DNA of 64,000 nt from Antarctobacter aquimaris (GCF_900184945.1 NZ_FXYF01000006.1:186001-250000), one strand, 5' to 3'; positions 45,918-53,814 are shown, counted from the first letter of the stretch. Made by a program: numbers and translations. Notes: a model not told the origin generated them from the letters alone.

Positions 45918-46250
45918 TCAGTCGGGGCGTCCGGAAGCACGCTTCCGTCCGATGATCGGCAGCCTGCCAAGCGCCTCGACGCGGACCGGCTCCGGCGGAC
46001 CGCCGCGCGGCCCCTCCCGGTCGCCCTCGACATCCGCCAATCGCATCACCGAAATCGCGAACTGAACGCCGGCAAAGACCGCTGCGAAATGCACCCACAG
46101 CACGATCGCGGCCAGGACGCCGCCGCGCGTGTGGGTCACGAGATACCACAGGTTCGCCACGTCCAGCGCCAGCAACAACGCGACAAAAACGGTCGCGACA
46201 CCGGCACCGATCAGGCTTTGAATCACAAACAGTCGGACAAGCCGTGGCAT
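45918..46250 (-). CDS. Small two-helix membrane protein, paralogue 1
   Basis: The 110-residue protein has two or three hydrophobic helices (LIGAGVATVFVALLLALDVANLW and GVLAAIVLWVHFAAVFAGVQFAIS, given in parts) and a charged, Pro/Arg-rich C-terminal tail. The motif AGVQFAISVMRLAD is shared with the next gene. The ATG is chosen because both paralogues then begin MPRL(V/I)RL. The function is unknown. Confidence 0.75.
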   Translation of the reverse strand: MPRLVRLFVIQSLIGAGVATVFVALLLALDVANLWYLVTHTRGGVLAAIVLWVHFAAVFAGVQFAISVMRLADVEGDREGPRGGPPEPVRVEALGRLPIIGRKRASGRPD

Positions 46251-46326
46251 GCGCACCCCCTTTTCCTGACGGAAAGGATAAGACGCGCGGTCCTTGCGGC
46301 AAGGTGCGGTGAGGATGCTTCGCGCG

Positions 46327-46662
46327 TTATCGCCGGGTCAGCAGGCGGCGCGAGAGACCCGGGCGCGCCTGCGCCGTCACCTCGACACGGACCGGCACCT
46401 GCGGGCGCACCCGCTGCCGCGTTCCGCCCGAGGGCGGCGTGTCATCGGCCATGCGCATGATCGAGATGGCGAACTGCACCCCGGCAAAGACGATGCCGTT
46501 GAACACCCACAGCATCAGCACCGCGACAAACCCCATATCGCTGCCCGAGATCAGCCGCCACAGCCCCGCCACGTCGAACCACAGCAGCGCGCCGACGAAC
46601 AGTGCCGACAGGCCGAAGCCGGCGATGACCTGGAGGATGTAGAGACGGATCAGCCTGGGCAT
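46327..46662 (-). CDS. Small two-helix membrane protein, paralogue 2
   Basis: This 111-residue protein is a clear paralogue of its neighbour: MPRLIRLYILQ, a first hydrophobic helix ending LLWFDVAGLW, a second containing VLMLWVFNGIVFAGVQFAIS, and a basic tail. GGAG precedes the ATG at 9 bases. The two genes lie in tandem with 76 bases between, consistent with local duplication. The function is unknown. Confidence 0.78.
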   Translation of the reverse strand: MPRLIRLYILQVIAGFGLSALFVGALLWFDVAGLWRLISGSDMGFVAVLMLWVFNGIVFAGVQFAISIMRMADDTPPSGGTRQRVRPQVPVRVEVTAQARPGLSRRLLTRR

Positions 46663-46749
46663 GGGGCGACTCCTTCGCATTCCACGTTCAGAATACTAGA
46701 TGGCGTGCAAAGGACAAGCGTCAAGAGGTTAACGGATCCTGACCGCGTG

Positions 46750-46796
46750 GTACAAAACGTGGATTTTCGCGTACAGGACGTACAAAACGTACAAAT
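46750..46796. promoter_or_regulatory. Cluster of GTACA direct repeats
   Basis: GTACAAAACGT occurs at 46750-46760 and again at 46780-46790, with additional GTACA at 46771 and 46789. On the - strand this reads as TGTACG repeated about every 9 bases. It lies between nusB and the first paralogue gene, so it may be an operator for the paralogue pair. Confidence 0.4.
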
Positions 46797-46808
46797 CCAA
46801 GGTCCGCG

Positions 46809-47282
46809 TCAGAACGCCTCGGGCCGCGCCTCGCGCGCCATGTGGTCCAGCACGGCGTTGACGAACCCCGCTTCCTTGCCCTCGGGGAAAAAGGCGGTGG
46901 TCACGTCCACGTATTCCTTGATCACCACCTTGGGCGGCGTGTCCAGCGCCACCAGCTCCGCCCCGGCGGCGCGGAACAGTGCCCGCAATGTCGGGTCGAT
47001 GCGCGAGATCTGCCATTTCGCCACCAGCGCGCGGTCGGTCATCTGGTCGAGCTTGGCCTGCCAGTTCACCGCCTGTTCGATCAGCTTGACAAAGAAATCG
47101 ACGTCGCCGTCGATCATCTCGGTGCCTTCCTCGATCTCGGCGCCGAAACGGTACTCCAGAAACTCGTGCTTGACCTTGTCGAGGCCCGCGTCCGACTGCT
47201 CCATCTGGAACAGCGCCTGCACGGCGTACAGCCGCGACGCGCTTTTCATCTTGCGTTTCTGATTGCCCGAAAGCTGGGTCAT
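46809..47282 (-). CDS. nusB: Transcription antitermination protein NusB
   Basis: This 157-residue all-helical protein of the NusB family takes part in rRNA antitermination with NusE. It has the N-terminal RLYAVQALFQME helix, DFFVKLIEQAV, RIDPTLRALFRAAGAEL and the closing GFVNAVLDHMARE. The ATG overlaps the ribH stop (ATGA). The ribB-ribH-nusB order is widespread in proteobacteria. Confidence 0.95.
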   Translation of the reverse strand: MTQLSGNQKRKMKSASRLYAVQALFQMEQSDAGLDKVKHEFLEYRFGAEIEEGTEMIDGDVDFFVKLIEQAVNWQAKLDQMTDRALVAKWQISRIDPTLRALFRAAGAELVALDTPPKVVIKEYVDVTTAFFPEGKEAGFVNAVLDHMAREARPEAF

Positions 47283-47830
47283 GCGATGTCAGGGCCCTTG
47301 CTGCCGCCTGCGATCCGGTATTCGTCGCCCATCGGCACGAATCCGACCCCCTTGCGGGCGCCGCCCCACTTACGTTCCAGCGCCAGCAGATGCAAGGCCG
47401 CCGCCGCAGCACCACCGCCCTTGTTCTGGCCCTTGGCCTCGGCGCGCACGCGGGCCTGTTCGTAGTTCTCCACCGTCAGGATGCCGTTGCCGATGCACAG
47501 CCCCTGAAGCCCCAGCAGCGTGATCCCGCGCGAACTGTCGTTGCAGACCGTGTCGTAATGCGTCGTCTCGCCCCGGATCACGCAGCCGAGCGCGACGTAG
47601 GCGTCATAGTTCGACAGCCGCTCGGCGATGCCGATGGCGGTGGGGATCTCCAGCGCGCCGGGCACCTGCACGACCTCGTGCCAGCCGCCGCAAGCCTCGA
47701 CCTCGGCCACCGCGCCGGTGACCAGCTGGTCGGCGATGTCCTTGTAGTAGGGCGCGACGACGATCAGCACCTTGACCGGCTTGTCGAAGGTCGGGCGGTC
47801 GAGGACATGATGCGTTTCATTGGAGGCCAT
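47279..47830 (-). CDS. ribH: 6,7-dimethyl-8-ribityllumazine synthase
   Basis: This 183-residue enzyme catalyses the penultimate step of riboflavin synthesis. The family blocks are VPGALEIPTAIGIA, ALGCVIRGETTHYDTVCND (with the catalytic His) and GNGILTVENYEQA. It starts at a TGATG junction with ribB and is coupled to nusB. Supply of riboflavin is relevant to the flavoprotein-rich nqr operon, though the link is only functional. Confidence 0.95.
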   Translation of the reverse strand: MASNETHHVLDRPTFDKPVKVLIVVAPYYKDIADQLVTGAVAEVEACGGWHEVVQVPGALEIPTAIGIAERLSNYDAYVALGCVIRGETTHYDTVCNDSSRGITLLGLQGLCIGNGILTVENYEQARVRAEAKGQNKGGGAAAAALHLLALERKWGGARKGVGFVPMGDEYRIAGGSKGPDIA

Positions 47831-48957
47831 CAGCCAAGCTCCGATATCTTGCGGGTTCCGGTGATCTCGAGCCCGTAGGCTTCGAGGCCCACCACCTTGG
47901 GGGTGGGTGAATTGGTCAGCAGGATCAGCCTGGACAGACCCAGCGAGGACAGGATCTGCGCCCCCAGCCCGTATTGCCGCAGCGTCTTGGGCGAGGCGCC
48001 TTCGTGCGCGTCCAGTTTCATCGAGGTGTCGCGCAGCAGCACCACCACCCCGCGCCCCTCGTCGGCGACGGCCTGCATGGCGTGGTGGAACTCGTGCGCA
48101 CGGCCGCGCGGGCCGGTGCCGATCACGTCCAGCATCGGGTCCAGCGCATGCATCCGCACCAGCACCGGCTCGGGCGTGGTGATGTCGCCCTTGGTCAGGA
48201 CGATGTGTTCGTCGCCGTGGGTCTCGTCGGTGTAGATGCGCAGCTTCCACTCGCCGCCGAATTCCGAGGTGATCATCTCCTCGGTGCGGACCTTCACCAG
48301 ATTGTCGTTGCGGCGGCGGTAGGCGATCAGGTCGCTGATGGTGCCGATCTTCAGCCCGTGACGCTGCGCAAACCCCACCAGTTCGGGCAGGCGGGCCATG
48401 GTGCCGTCGTCGTTCATGATCTCGCAGATCACGCCCGCCGGGTTCAGCCCCGCCAGCCGCGACACGTCCACCGCGGCCTCGGTGTGCCCGGCGCGAACCA
48501 GCACCCCGCCCTTGCGGGCGCGCAGCGGGAACACGTGGCCCGGCGTGGCGATGTCCGCCGCGCCCTTGGAGGCATCGATGGCCACCGCGATGGTGCGGGC
48601 CCGGTCAGCCGCCGAAATCCCTGTCGTCACGCCCTCGCGCGCCTCGATCGAGGTGGTAAAGGCGGTTTCGTGGCGCGACGAGTTGTTCGTCGACATCAGC
48701 GGCAGGCCCAGTTCGGCAATCCGTTCCGAGGTCATCGCAAGGCAGATCAACCCGCGCCCGTAGAGCGCCATGAAGTTGATCGCGTCCGGCGTTGCCCATT
48801 GCGCGGGAATCACCAGGTCGCCCTCGTTTTCGCGGTCCTCGTGGTCGACCAGGATGAACATCCGCCCGTTGCGGGCGTCGTCGATGATCTCCTCGACCGA
48901 GGAAATCGCGTCGGACCAGTCCTGCTCGACCTGTCCCGGGTTCTCGAATTCGGGCAT
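47830..48957 (-). CDS. ribB: 3,4-dihydroxy-2-butanone-4-phosphate synthase with degenerate GTP cyclohydrolase II-like domain
   Basis: The 375-residue protein has an intact N-terminal RibB domain (HEDRENEGDLVIPAQ, RHETAFTTSIEAREGVTTG, RAGHTEAAVDVSRLAG, IMNDDGTMAR), catalysing ribulose 5-phosphate to the four-carbon riboflavin precursor. The C-terminal 170 residues resemble RibA (LVRMHALDPMLDVIG), but the zinc-binding cysteines of GTP cyclohydrolase II are absent, so that activity must come from elsewhere. This is a known alphaproteobacterial pattern. It is the first gene of the rib-nusB operon. Confidence 0.93.
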   Translation of the reverse strand: MPEFENPGQVEQDWSDAISSVEEIIDDARNGRMFILVDHEDRENEGDLVIPAQWATPDAINFMALYGRGLICLAMTSERIAELGLPLMSTNNSSRHETAFTTSIEAREGVTTGISAADRARTIAVAIDASKGAADIATPGHVFPLRARKGGVLVRAGHTEAAVDVSRLAGLNPAGVICEIMNDDGTMARLPELVGFAQRHGLKIGTISDLIAYRRRNDNLVKVRTEEMITSEFGGEWKLRIYTDETHGDEHIVLTKGDITTPEPVLVRMHALDPMLDVIGTGPRGRAHEFHHAMQAVADEGRGVVVLLRDTSMKLDAHEGASPKTLRQYGLGAQILSSLGLSRLILLTNSPTPKVVGLEAYGLEITGTRKISELG

Positions 48958-49045
48958 GCCGGTTCCCTCCTGCCTGTCTCAGGCGGGATACTTGAGCGGC
49001 AACGCAAAGGCCAGACCAAAGCCGACGCGCGCAGGGCGCTTTGCG

Positions 49046-49339
49046 TCAGTCAAAGATGTCCTCGATCACGTCGAACGCCTCGTCGAAGATGCGCGACACA
49101 AGCGACTTGCGCCGCTTCGGTTTCTTCACCTTGCGCGGCTTGTCACGATACACCGGCGCGGGCCCATGCTGCCGATGCCCCGTCGGCGCGCGCTGCGCGG
49201 CGTCGGTTTTCAGCATCTTGAGGTCATGCAGCGGCGCGCCGCACGCGGAACAGGCCAGTTCATGCCGCTCGCGCCCCTTCAGGACGAGCGCGGCGCGGGT
49301 GCCGCAGTAGCAGCAGGTGGCGATCTTTGTTGTCGGCAT
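49046..49339 (-). CDS. Small zinc-ribbon protein with basic C-terminus
   Basis: The 97-residue protein has two CxxC knuckles (CCYCGTRAALVLKG and CSACGAPLHDLKML), a basic linker rich in Lys and Arg (RKVKKPKRRK) and an acidic tail ending IEDIFD. The pattern suggests a nucleic-acid or protein-binding zinc protein. It stands alone between ribB and rlmB. The family is not recognised. Confidence 0.75.
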   Translation of the reverse strand: MPTTKIATCCYCGTRAALVLKGRERHELACSACGAPLHDLKMLKTDAAQRAPTGHRQHGPAPVYRDKPRKVKKPKRRKSLVSRIFDEAFDVIEDIFD

Positions 49340-49548
49340 GAGGGTTTAGATGGGGGCACGATCCCGCCCCGTCAAGCAAGGCAACCGCGACTCTGCGCCT
49401 CCGTCGCGCGCGCCCCGTCCTGACGCATTGCCGAGGAACGGTCATGGCCCCATATCCGCGATCTTGCGGGCCAGGGGTTGGGCTCCGGAACACGGCAACA
49501 GGACACAGGCTTGGCCCGTCGCCCTCAGGCAGCCCGCAGGCCGCGGTT

Positions 49549-50328
49549 TCAGCGCGGACGCGCGGCGTACAGCGCCACGGCGGCGGCGTTCGACACGTTG
49601 AGCGAGCCGAAACTGCCGGCGAAGTCGATCCGCACCAGCTGGTCGACCGTCTCCTTGGTCTTGGTGCGCAGGCCCGGCCCTTCGGCCCCCAGCACCAGCG
49701 CCACGGGCCGGTCGCGCCGCCCCTCCAGCGCCTCTTCGATGGTGACCTCGGCCTCGCCATCCAGCCCCAGCACGATGTAGCCCATGCCCTGCAGGGCGAC
49801 GATGGTGTCGGCCAGGTTGCGTTCGCGCAGGTAGGGCTGGCGCTCCAGCGCACCCGAGGCGGTCTTGGCCAGCGCGCCGGTCTCGGGCGCGGCATGGTGG
49901 CGGGTGCCGATCACCGCCTGCGCGCCGAACACCTCGGCCGAGCGCAGGATGGCGCCCACATTATGCGGGTCGGTCACCCGGTCCAGCAGCACCAGCCGCA
50001 AGGCCCCCTCACCGCGCAGCGCCACGTCCTCGAGCTTTCCCCAGTCCAGCGGCTTGACCTCAAGTGCTGCTCCCTGGTGGACCGAGCCGGGGTCGATCGG
50101 CACGTCAAAGCGGCGCGGGTCCTGGATCTCGGGCGTCATGCCCGAGTCCGCCACCGCTTCGGCCAGCCGTTCGGCCGCATTGGGCGTCAGAACCAGCCGC
50201 AGCCTTTCGCGCCGGGGGTTCACCAGCGCGTCGCGCACCGCGTGAACGCCGAACAGCCAGACCGTTTCCGCCGCCGAAGCCCGGCGCGCCTGCTCCTTCT
50301 CGACCACCCACTTCGGTTTCTTCGCCAT
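49549..50328 (-). CDS. rlmB: 23S rRNA 2'-O-methyltransferase RlmB (TrmH family)
   Basis: The 259-residue SPOUT methyltransferase has the substrate-binding N-terminal domain (VWLFGVHAVRDALVNPRRE) and the catalytic SpoU domain with motifs LLDRVTDPHNVGAILRSA, LVLGAEGPGLR and FGSLNVSNAAAVALY. The RlmB identity (23S G2251) is the usual one for this family and length. The start at MAKKPKWV is preferred; MRD just upstream is an alternative. It is divergent from the tRNA at 50484. Confidence 0.9.
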   Translation of the reverse strand: MAKKPKWVVEKEQARRASAAETVWLFGVHAVRDALVNPRRERLRLVLTPNAAERLAEAVADSGMTPEIQDPRRFDVPIDPGSVHQGAALEVKPLDWGKLEDVALRGEGALRLVLLDRVTDPHNVGAILRSAEVFGAQAVIGTRHHAAPETGALAKTASGALERQPYLRERNLADTIVALQGMGYIVLGLDGEAEVTIEEALEGRRDRPVALVLGAEGPGLRTKTKETVDQLVRIDFAGSFGSLNVSNAAAVALYAARPR

Positions 50329-50483
50329 GTCCCGCATCCGCCCCGCAAAGCCCGCTCCAGAGAGCGCCCACTCATGCACGCCTGGGCGGCGATTTCCAAG
50401 GGATTTTCCTGTTGACGCCCCATGGGGCCGCATGTAATCAGCCCTCCACGTCCGGGGGCCGCTGGCCCGACAGGACGCCCGGT
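50329..50483. other. Intergenic region between rlmB and the tRNA
   Basis: This region holds the tRNA promoter described separately. No gene is seen; the minus-strand frame continuing upstream from rlmB has no start signal. Confidence 0.4.
50412..50440 (+). promoter_or_regulatory. Promoter of the GUA-anticodon tRNA
   Basis: A -35 TTGACG (50412-50417) and a -10 TAATCA (50435-50440) are spaced by 17 bases. The spacer contains the palindrome CCCCATGGGG. The first transcribed base is expected near 50447. Confidence 0.65.
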
Positions 50484-50567
50484 GGGCGACAGGCCGCAAG
50501 GTGTGGCAGGGGACTGTAACTCCCTCGAGGCGACTCACGCCTGGTTCGATTCCAGGGTCGCCCACCA
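50484..50567 (+). tRNA. tRNA-Tyr (GUA), unusual class II structure
   Basis: An 84-base cloverleaf with encoded CCA can be drawn. The acceptor stem GGGCGAC / GTCGCCC pairs perfectly, the anticodon stem-loop GGGGA-CTGTAAC-TCCCT gives GUA, a variable arm GAG-GCGA-CTC makes it class II, and the T arm is CCTGG-TTCGATT-CCAGG. The D stem has only 3 pairs (GCC / GGC), and position 8, almost always U, is A. It is next to rlmB, where tRNA-Tyr is expected in Rhodobacterales. It may be a functional but divergent tRNA-Tyr, or a second tRNA-like gene. Confidence 0.7.
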
Positions 50568-50846
50568 TCTCACCTTGATTGTCAAGGGAAAACGTAGAAA
50601 CGCCGACGGTGGCTAAGAATTGCCTATCAGGGCAGTTCCCAAAATCAGCGCGCCGAACAGCCACGAAGACGTGACTGCATTCGCACCCGGTAGGGCGATG
50701 CGACCAAGCTTTCACGCGTCCGACGGCTTCGCGGCTTGTGCATGATTAAGCTTCGGAGTAATTCCATCCCTAGATACACGGCAAGGTAGACGGAACTTGC
50801 TTCGGTAAACGTTAATGCCCGCGCTAGCCAAGTCGGAGTTTGGGAC
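50568..50846. other. AT-richer intergenic stretch after the tRNA
   Basis: Base composition drops in GC content immediately after the tRNA. A minus-strand frame (50645-50890) overlaps the next gene and is not accepted. No repeat of the tRNA 3' end is visible within the following kilobase. Confidence 0.4.
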
Positions 50847-51176
50847 ATGAAATTTGTGGTGCGAAGCAAATCCAGCGGAAGTGAATACAATGTGCGAGTC
50901 TATTCAACCGAAGACGGCCCCGTGATTACATGCGACTGTTCGGCGGGTGAGAACGGCCAATACTGCAAGCATCGGTTCGCGCTTATTTCTGGCGACGAAA
51001 GCGAAGTGGTGGAAGCCGGCGCACCAGTTAGTGAGATTGTCAAGCTTGTTGCCGGTAGCCGCATAGAAGCGGCCATTAACGCAATGCACAAGCAAGACGC
51101 CGTCGTGAAGAAAGCACAGGCTGAATTGAAGGCTATCAAGAAGACTGTAGCAAACGTGATGCTTGGTCGCATCTAA
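50847..51176 (+). CDS. Small SWIM-type zinc-finger protein
   Basis: The 109-residue protein has an N-terminal beta-rich region and a CxC-x8-CxH motif (CDCSAGENGQYCKH, near residues 30-43), the signature of SWIM zinc fingers that bind DNA or proteins. The C-terminal half is helical and basic. Codon use is noticeably AT-richer than in neighbouring genes. It begins the cluster of small genes after the tRNA. The function is unknown. Confidence 0.75.
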   Translation: MKFVVRSKSSGSEYNVRVYSTEDGPVITCDCSAGENGQYCKHRFALISGDESEVVEAGAPVSEIVKLVAGSRIEAAINAMHKQDAVVKKAQAELKAIKKTVANVMLGRI

Positions 51177-51220
51177 AGGCGTTTCGGACAAGCACTTTCT
51201 ACAGACCAGGAGTTCGGAGT

Positions 51221-51403
51221 ATGGCCGAAGACATGCACGACAACCGGCCGGGCTATTTCTACGTTGTCACGCAGCCCGGCAACGATTGGGAAGTTTGGAT
51301 GTGGACGGGCCACAAATGGTATGAGCCGGGAGAAGCCGACGCCAAGGACGCGCCGTATTGGTCCCATAGGGTTCCGCATGCGCCACACCCCGACGACACA
51401 TAG
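51221..51403 (+). CDS. Small hypothetical protein, Trp/Tyr-rich
   Basis: The 60-residue protein is rich in aromatic residues (GYFYVVTQPGNDWEVWMWTG). A GGAGT ribosome site lies just before the ATG. It sits 44 bases after the SWIM gene in the same orientation and shares the low-GC composition, so it is probably in the same unit. No family is recognised. Confidence 0.6.
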   Translation: MAEDMHDNRPGYFYVVTQPGNDWEVWMWTGHKWYEPGEADAKDAPYWSHRVPHAPHPDDT

Positions 51404-51414
51404 GAGTTTGCAGC

Positions 51415-51618
51415 ATGGGCTACGTTTCTACGACCACCGACTATGTTGACCTCGACGGCGACTACGGCACCGTTGAAGGTGTTGAAGTCGCTTGCACAAA
51501 GTGCGGGCATTCCGAAGAAAGCTTCGGGATCGACGAACCGTCCTTGAAACGCTGTGCCAACTTATTGCGGGACAACTGCCCACGCGGCGAAAGCAACTAT
51601 TACGATGTGAACCCTTAA
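51415..51618 (+). CDS. Small hypothetical protein with CxxC
   Basis: The 67-residue acidic protein has a CTKCGHSEESFG knuckle near the middle and another two cysteines downstream (RCANLLRDNC), which could form a small zinc site. A GGAG ribosome site precedes the ATG by 8 bases. It lies 11 bases after the preceding small gene and completes the island-like cluster. Confidence 0.62.
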   Translation: MGYVSTTTDYVDLDGDYGTVEGVEVACTKCGHSEESFGIDEPSLKRCANLLRDNCPRGESNYYDVNP

Positions 51619-51707
51619 TTTAAGGATCCTCGGCTGCGTCGTTGCTGGCTTCGAAGGGATTTAATCCGCTGGCCACCCCACACCTATTCCGTCTCAAGTC
51701 AGCGAAC

Positions 51708-52499
51708 TCAAGCGGACCGGCGTCCCGCGAACAAAGAAGACAGAGCAAACAGCGCCGCCGCCGCGCAAACGATGCTGGGGCCGGCGGGGGTGTCGAAACT
51801 CCAGGCCGCCCAGAGACCGCCCAGCGCCGACAGCACGCCCAGCGCCGAAGCCCCGGCCAGCATCCCCTCGGGCGTGCGTGACATCGGCCGCGCGGCTGCC
51901 GCCGGGACGATCAGCAGCGCCCCGATCAACAGCGCGCCGACCACCTTGAGCGCAACCGCCACCACCAGCGCCAGCGCCAGCATCAGGATCAGACGCTCGC
52001 GGTCCGGGTCGATGCCCGAGGCCACCGCCAGGTCGGGCGAGACGGTGGCGATCAGCAAGTCCTGCCAGCGCCAGAAGATCAGCCCCGCCACCGCCAGTCC
52101 ACCGCCCCAGATGACCGCGAGGTCGGTGACACTGACGGCCAGGATGTCGCCAAACAGATAGGCTTCGAGGTCCAGCCGCGGCCCCTGCACAAAGCTCGCC
52201 GCGACGATGCCCAGCGCCAGCGCCGAATGCGCCGCGACGCCCAGCACCATGTCCGCCGCCATGCCCCGCCCCGACAGCCGCGCGACGCCAAAGGCGGTGA
52301 CCAGCGCCACCACCAGCGTCCCGGCAAAGACCGGCACCGACAGCGCCAGCGCCAGCGCGACCCCCAGCACCGCCGCATGGGCGGTGGCATCGCTGAAATA
52401 GGCCATCCTGCGCCAGATCACGAAGACGCCCAGCGGCGCCGCGGCAAGGGCGGCCCCAACCGCGGCCAGCACCGCGCGGACCAGGAAATCATCCAGCAT
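51708..52499 (-). CDS. znuB: Zinc ABC transporter permease ZnuB
   Basis: This 263-residue ABC-3 family permease has about eight membrane segments. Family blocks include FVIWRRMAYFSDATAHAAVLG near the N-terminus (split across positions) and LKVVGALLIGALLIVPAAAAR. It overlaps znuC by 11 bases. With znuC and the divergently encoded znuA it forms a high-affinity Zn(II) importer. Confidence 0.94.
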   Translation of the reverse strand: MLDDFLVRAVLAAVGAALAAAPLGVFVIWRRMAYFSDATAHAAVLGVALALALSVPVFAGTLVVALVTAFGVARLSGRGMAADMVLGVAAHSALALGIVAASFVQGPRLDLEAYLFGDILAVSVTDLAVIWGGGLAVAGLIFWRWQDLLIATVSPDLAVASGIDPDRERLILMLALALVVAVALKVVGALLIGALLIVPAAAARPMSRTPEGMLAGASALGVLSALGGLWAAWSFDTPAGPSIVCAAAALFALSSLFAGRRSA

Positions 52500-53274
52500 G
52501 GGGCGGCTCCGCAGGGGCATGCACATGGGCATGGTCGTGGCTGTGATTGTGGTCGTGGCGATGGGTGTGTTCGTGCCGGTAGAGCGCCAGCGCCCCCTGC
52601 GTGCCGGTGCCGAACAAGGCGCGGTATTCCTCGGCCTGGGCCACCACCTCGGGCAGACCTTCGCAGCAGACATGACCGTTGAGGCAGATCACCCGGTCGC
52701 TTGCGCTCATGACGACGTGCAACTCGTGGCTGACCATCAGCACGGCGCATCCCAGCCGGTCGCGCAGGTGTTCGAGCCGCAGGTAAAAGCTCGCCTGCCC
52801 CGGTTGGTCCAGTCCGGTCGTCGGCTCGTCCAGGATCAGCAGTTGCGGCTGGGCCAGCAGCGCGCGGGCCAGCAGCACGCGCTGGAACTGCCCGCCCGAC
52901 AGCGCCGCCATCTGCCGGCCACCCAGATCCCCGGCGCCCGCCTCGTCCAGCGCGGCAGCGATCTCGGCCGCCGGCACACGCTGCGGCAGCGACATGAAGC
53001 GCGCCGCCGTCATCGGCAGGCTGGGGTCGATCTTCAGCCCCTGCGGGACATAGCCCAGCCGCAGGTCGGGCTGACGCGTCACGCGGCCCCGCACCGGCTT
53101 CAACGCGCCGATCAGCGCCCGGAGCAGGGTCGACTTGCCCGAGCCGTTGGGCCCCACCACGGTCACGATCTCACGCGGGCGGATGGCGAAATCGACGTCG
53201 CGCAGCACCTCGGCGGCGCCCTGCCGGACCGCCATGCCGCGCGCCTCGATCAGCGGGGCGACCTGGCCCCTCAT
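52489..53274 (-). CDS. znuC: Zinc ABC transporter ATP-binding protein ZnuC
   Basis: This 261-residue ATPase has Walker A VGPNGSGKSTLLRAL, signature LSGGQFQRVLLARAL and Walker B LLILDEPTTGLDQ. Its C-terminal 25 residues are a histidine-rich tail (HEHTHRHDHNHSHDHAHVH) that could buffer zinc. The ATG overlaps the zur stop (ATGA). Confidence 0.95.
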   Translation of the reverse strand: MRGQVAPLIEARGMAVRQGAAEVLRDVDFAIRPREIVTVVGPNGSGKSTLLRALIGALKPVRGRVTRQPDLRLGYVPQGLKIDPSLPMTAARFMSLPQRVPAAEIAAALDEAGAGDLGGRQMAALSGGQFQRVLLARALLAQPQLLILDEPTTGLDQPGQASFYLRLEHLRDRLGCAVLMVSHELHVVMSASDRVICLNGHVCCEGLPEVVAQAEEYRALFGTGTQGALALYRHEHTHRHDHNHSHDHAHVHAPAEPPHAG

Positions 53275-53750
53275 GCCGCCTGCCCCGCGCAGGCGGGGCA
53301 CAGGCCCTCGGCCTCGATCGCCACGCGTTCGACCTCGAACCCCAGTTCGGCGGCGGCCTCGCGCAGCACCTGGCTGGCACGTCGCCCCGGCGTCTCGGCC
53401 ACGGCCGAGCAGGCGCGGCAGATCAGGAAACAGGGCGCGTGCCGCTCACCGGGTGCGGCGCAGGCAACAAAGGCATTCAGCCGCTCGATCCGGTGCGCAA
53501 AGCCGTTCGCCACCAGGAAGTCGAGCGCGCGGTAGGCCACCGGCGGCTGGGACCCCAGCCCCTCGGTCCGCAGCCGGTCCAGCACCTCGTAAGCACCCCA
53601 AGCGCGGTGTTCGGACAGCAGGATCTCCAGCACGCGGCGACGCACGGGGGTCAGCTGCAACCCCCGGTCGGCGCAGGCGCTTTCGACCGTGCGCAGCGAG
53701 CTGGCAACACAGCTGCGGTGGTCGTGGTGTTCAAAGCTCTTGCTGTCCAA
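53271..53750 (-). CDS. zur: Zinc uptake regulator Zur (Fur family)
   Basis: The 159-residue Fur-family repressor has the winged-helix segment LTPVRRRVLEILLSEHRAWGAYEVL and structural zinc cysteines in CRACSAV and CPACAGQ near the C-terminus. The N-terminus carries a HHDH stretch. It heads the zur-znuC-znuB operon and faces znuA across an intergenic region with two palindromic sites, consistent with autoregulation and control of zinc uptake. Confidence 0.93.
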   Translation of the reverse strand: MDSKSFEHHDHRSCVASSLRTVESACADRGLQLTPVRRRVLEILLSEHRAWGAYEVLDRLRTEGLGSQPPVAYRALDFLVANGFAHRIERLNAFVACAAPGERHAPCFLICRACSAVAETPGRRASQVLREAAAELGFEVERVAIEAEGLCPACAGQAA

Positions 53751-53777
53751 GGCACCGGTCTCCTGCGTTTCGGGGTT

Positions 53778-53790
53778 GATATGATATAAC
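53778..53790. promoter_or_regulatory. Zur box 1 (zur-proximal)
   Basis: GATATGATATAAC matches the second site in 12 of 13 positions. It lies 28 bases upstream of the zur start and is likely the operator for autoregulation. Confidence 0.65.
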
Positions 53791-53814
53791 GTTCCGCCCT
53801 ACAAGGTGGCGAGC

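Noticed and set aside
50645-50890. An 81-codon minus-strand frame in the AT-richer region
   Set aside because: It overlaps the 5' end of the SWIM-finger gene, has no good ribosome site and shows no family features.
50544-51700. An attachment-site duplication of the tRNA 3' end
   Set aside because: I looked for a second copy of the tRNA 3' segment up to znuB and found none, and there is no integrase gene.
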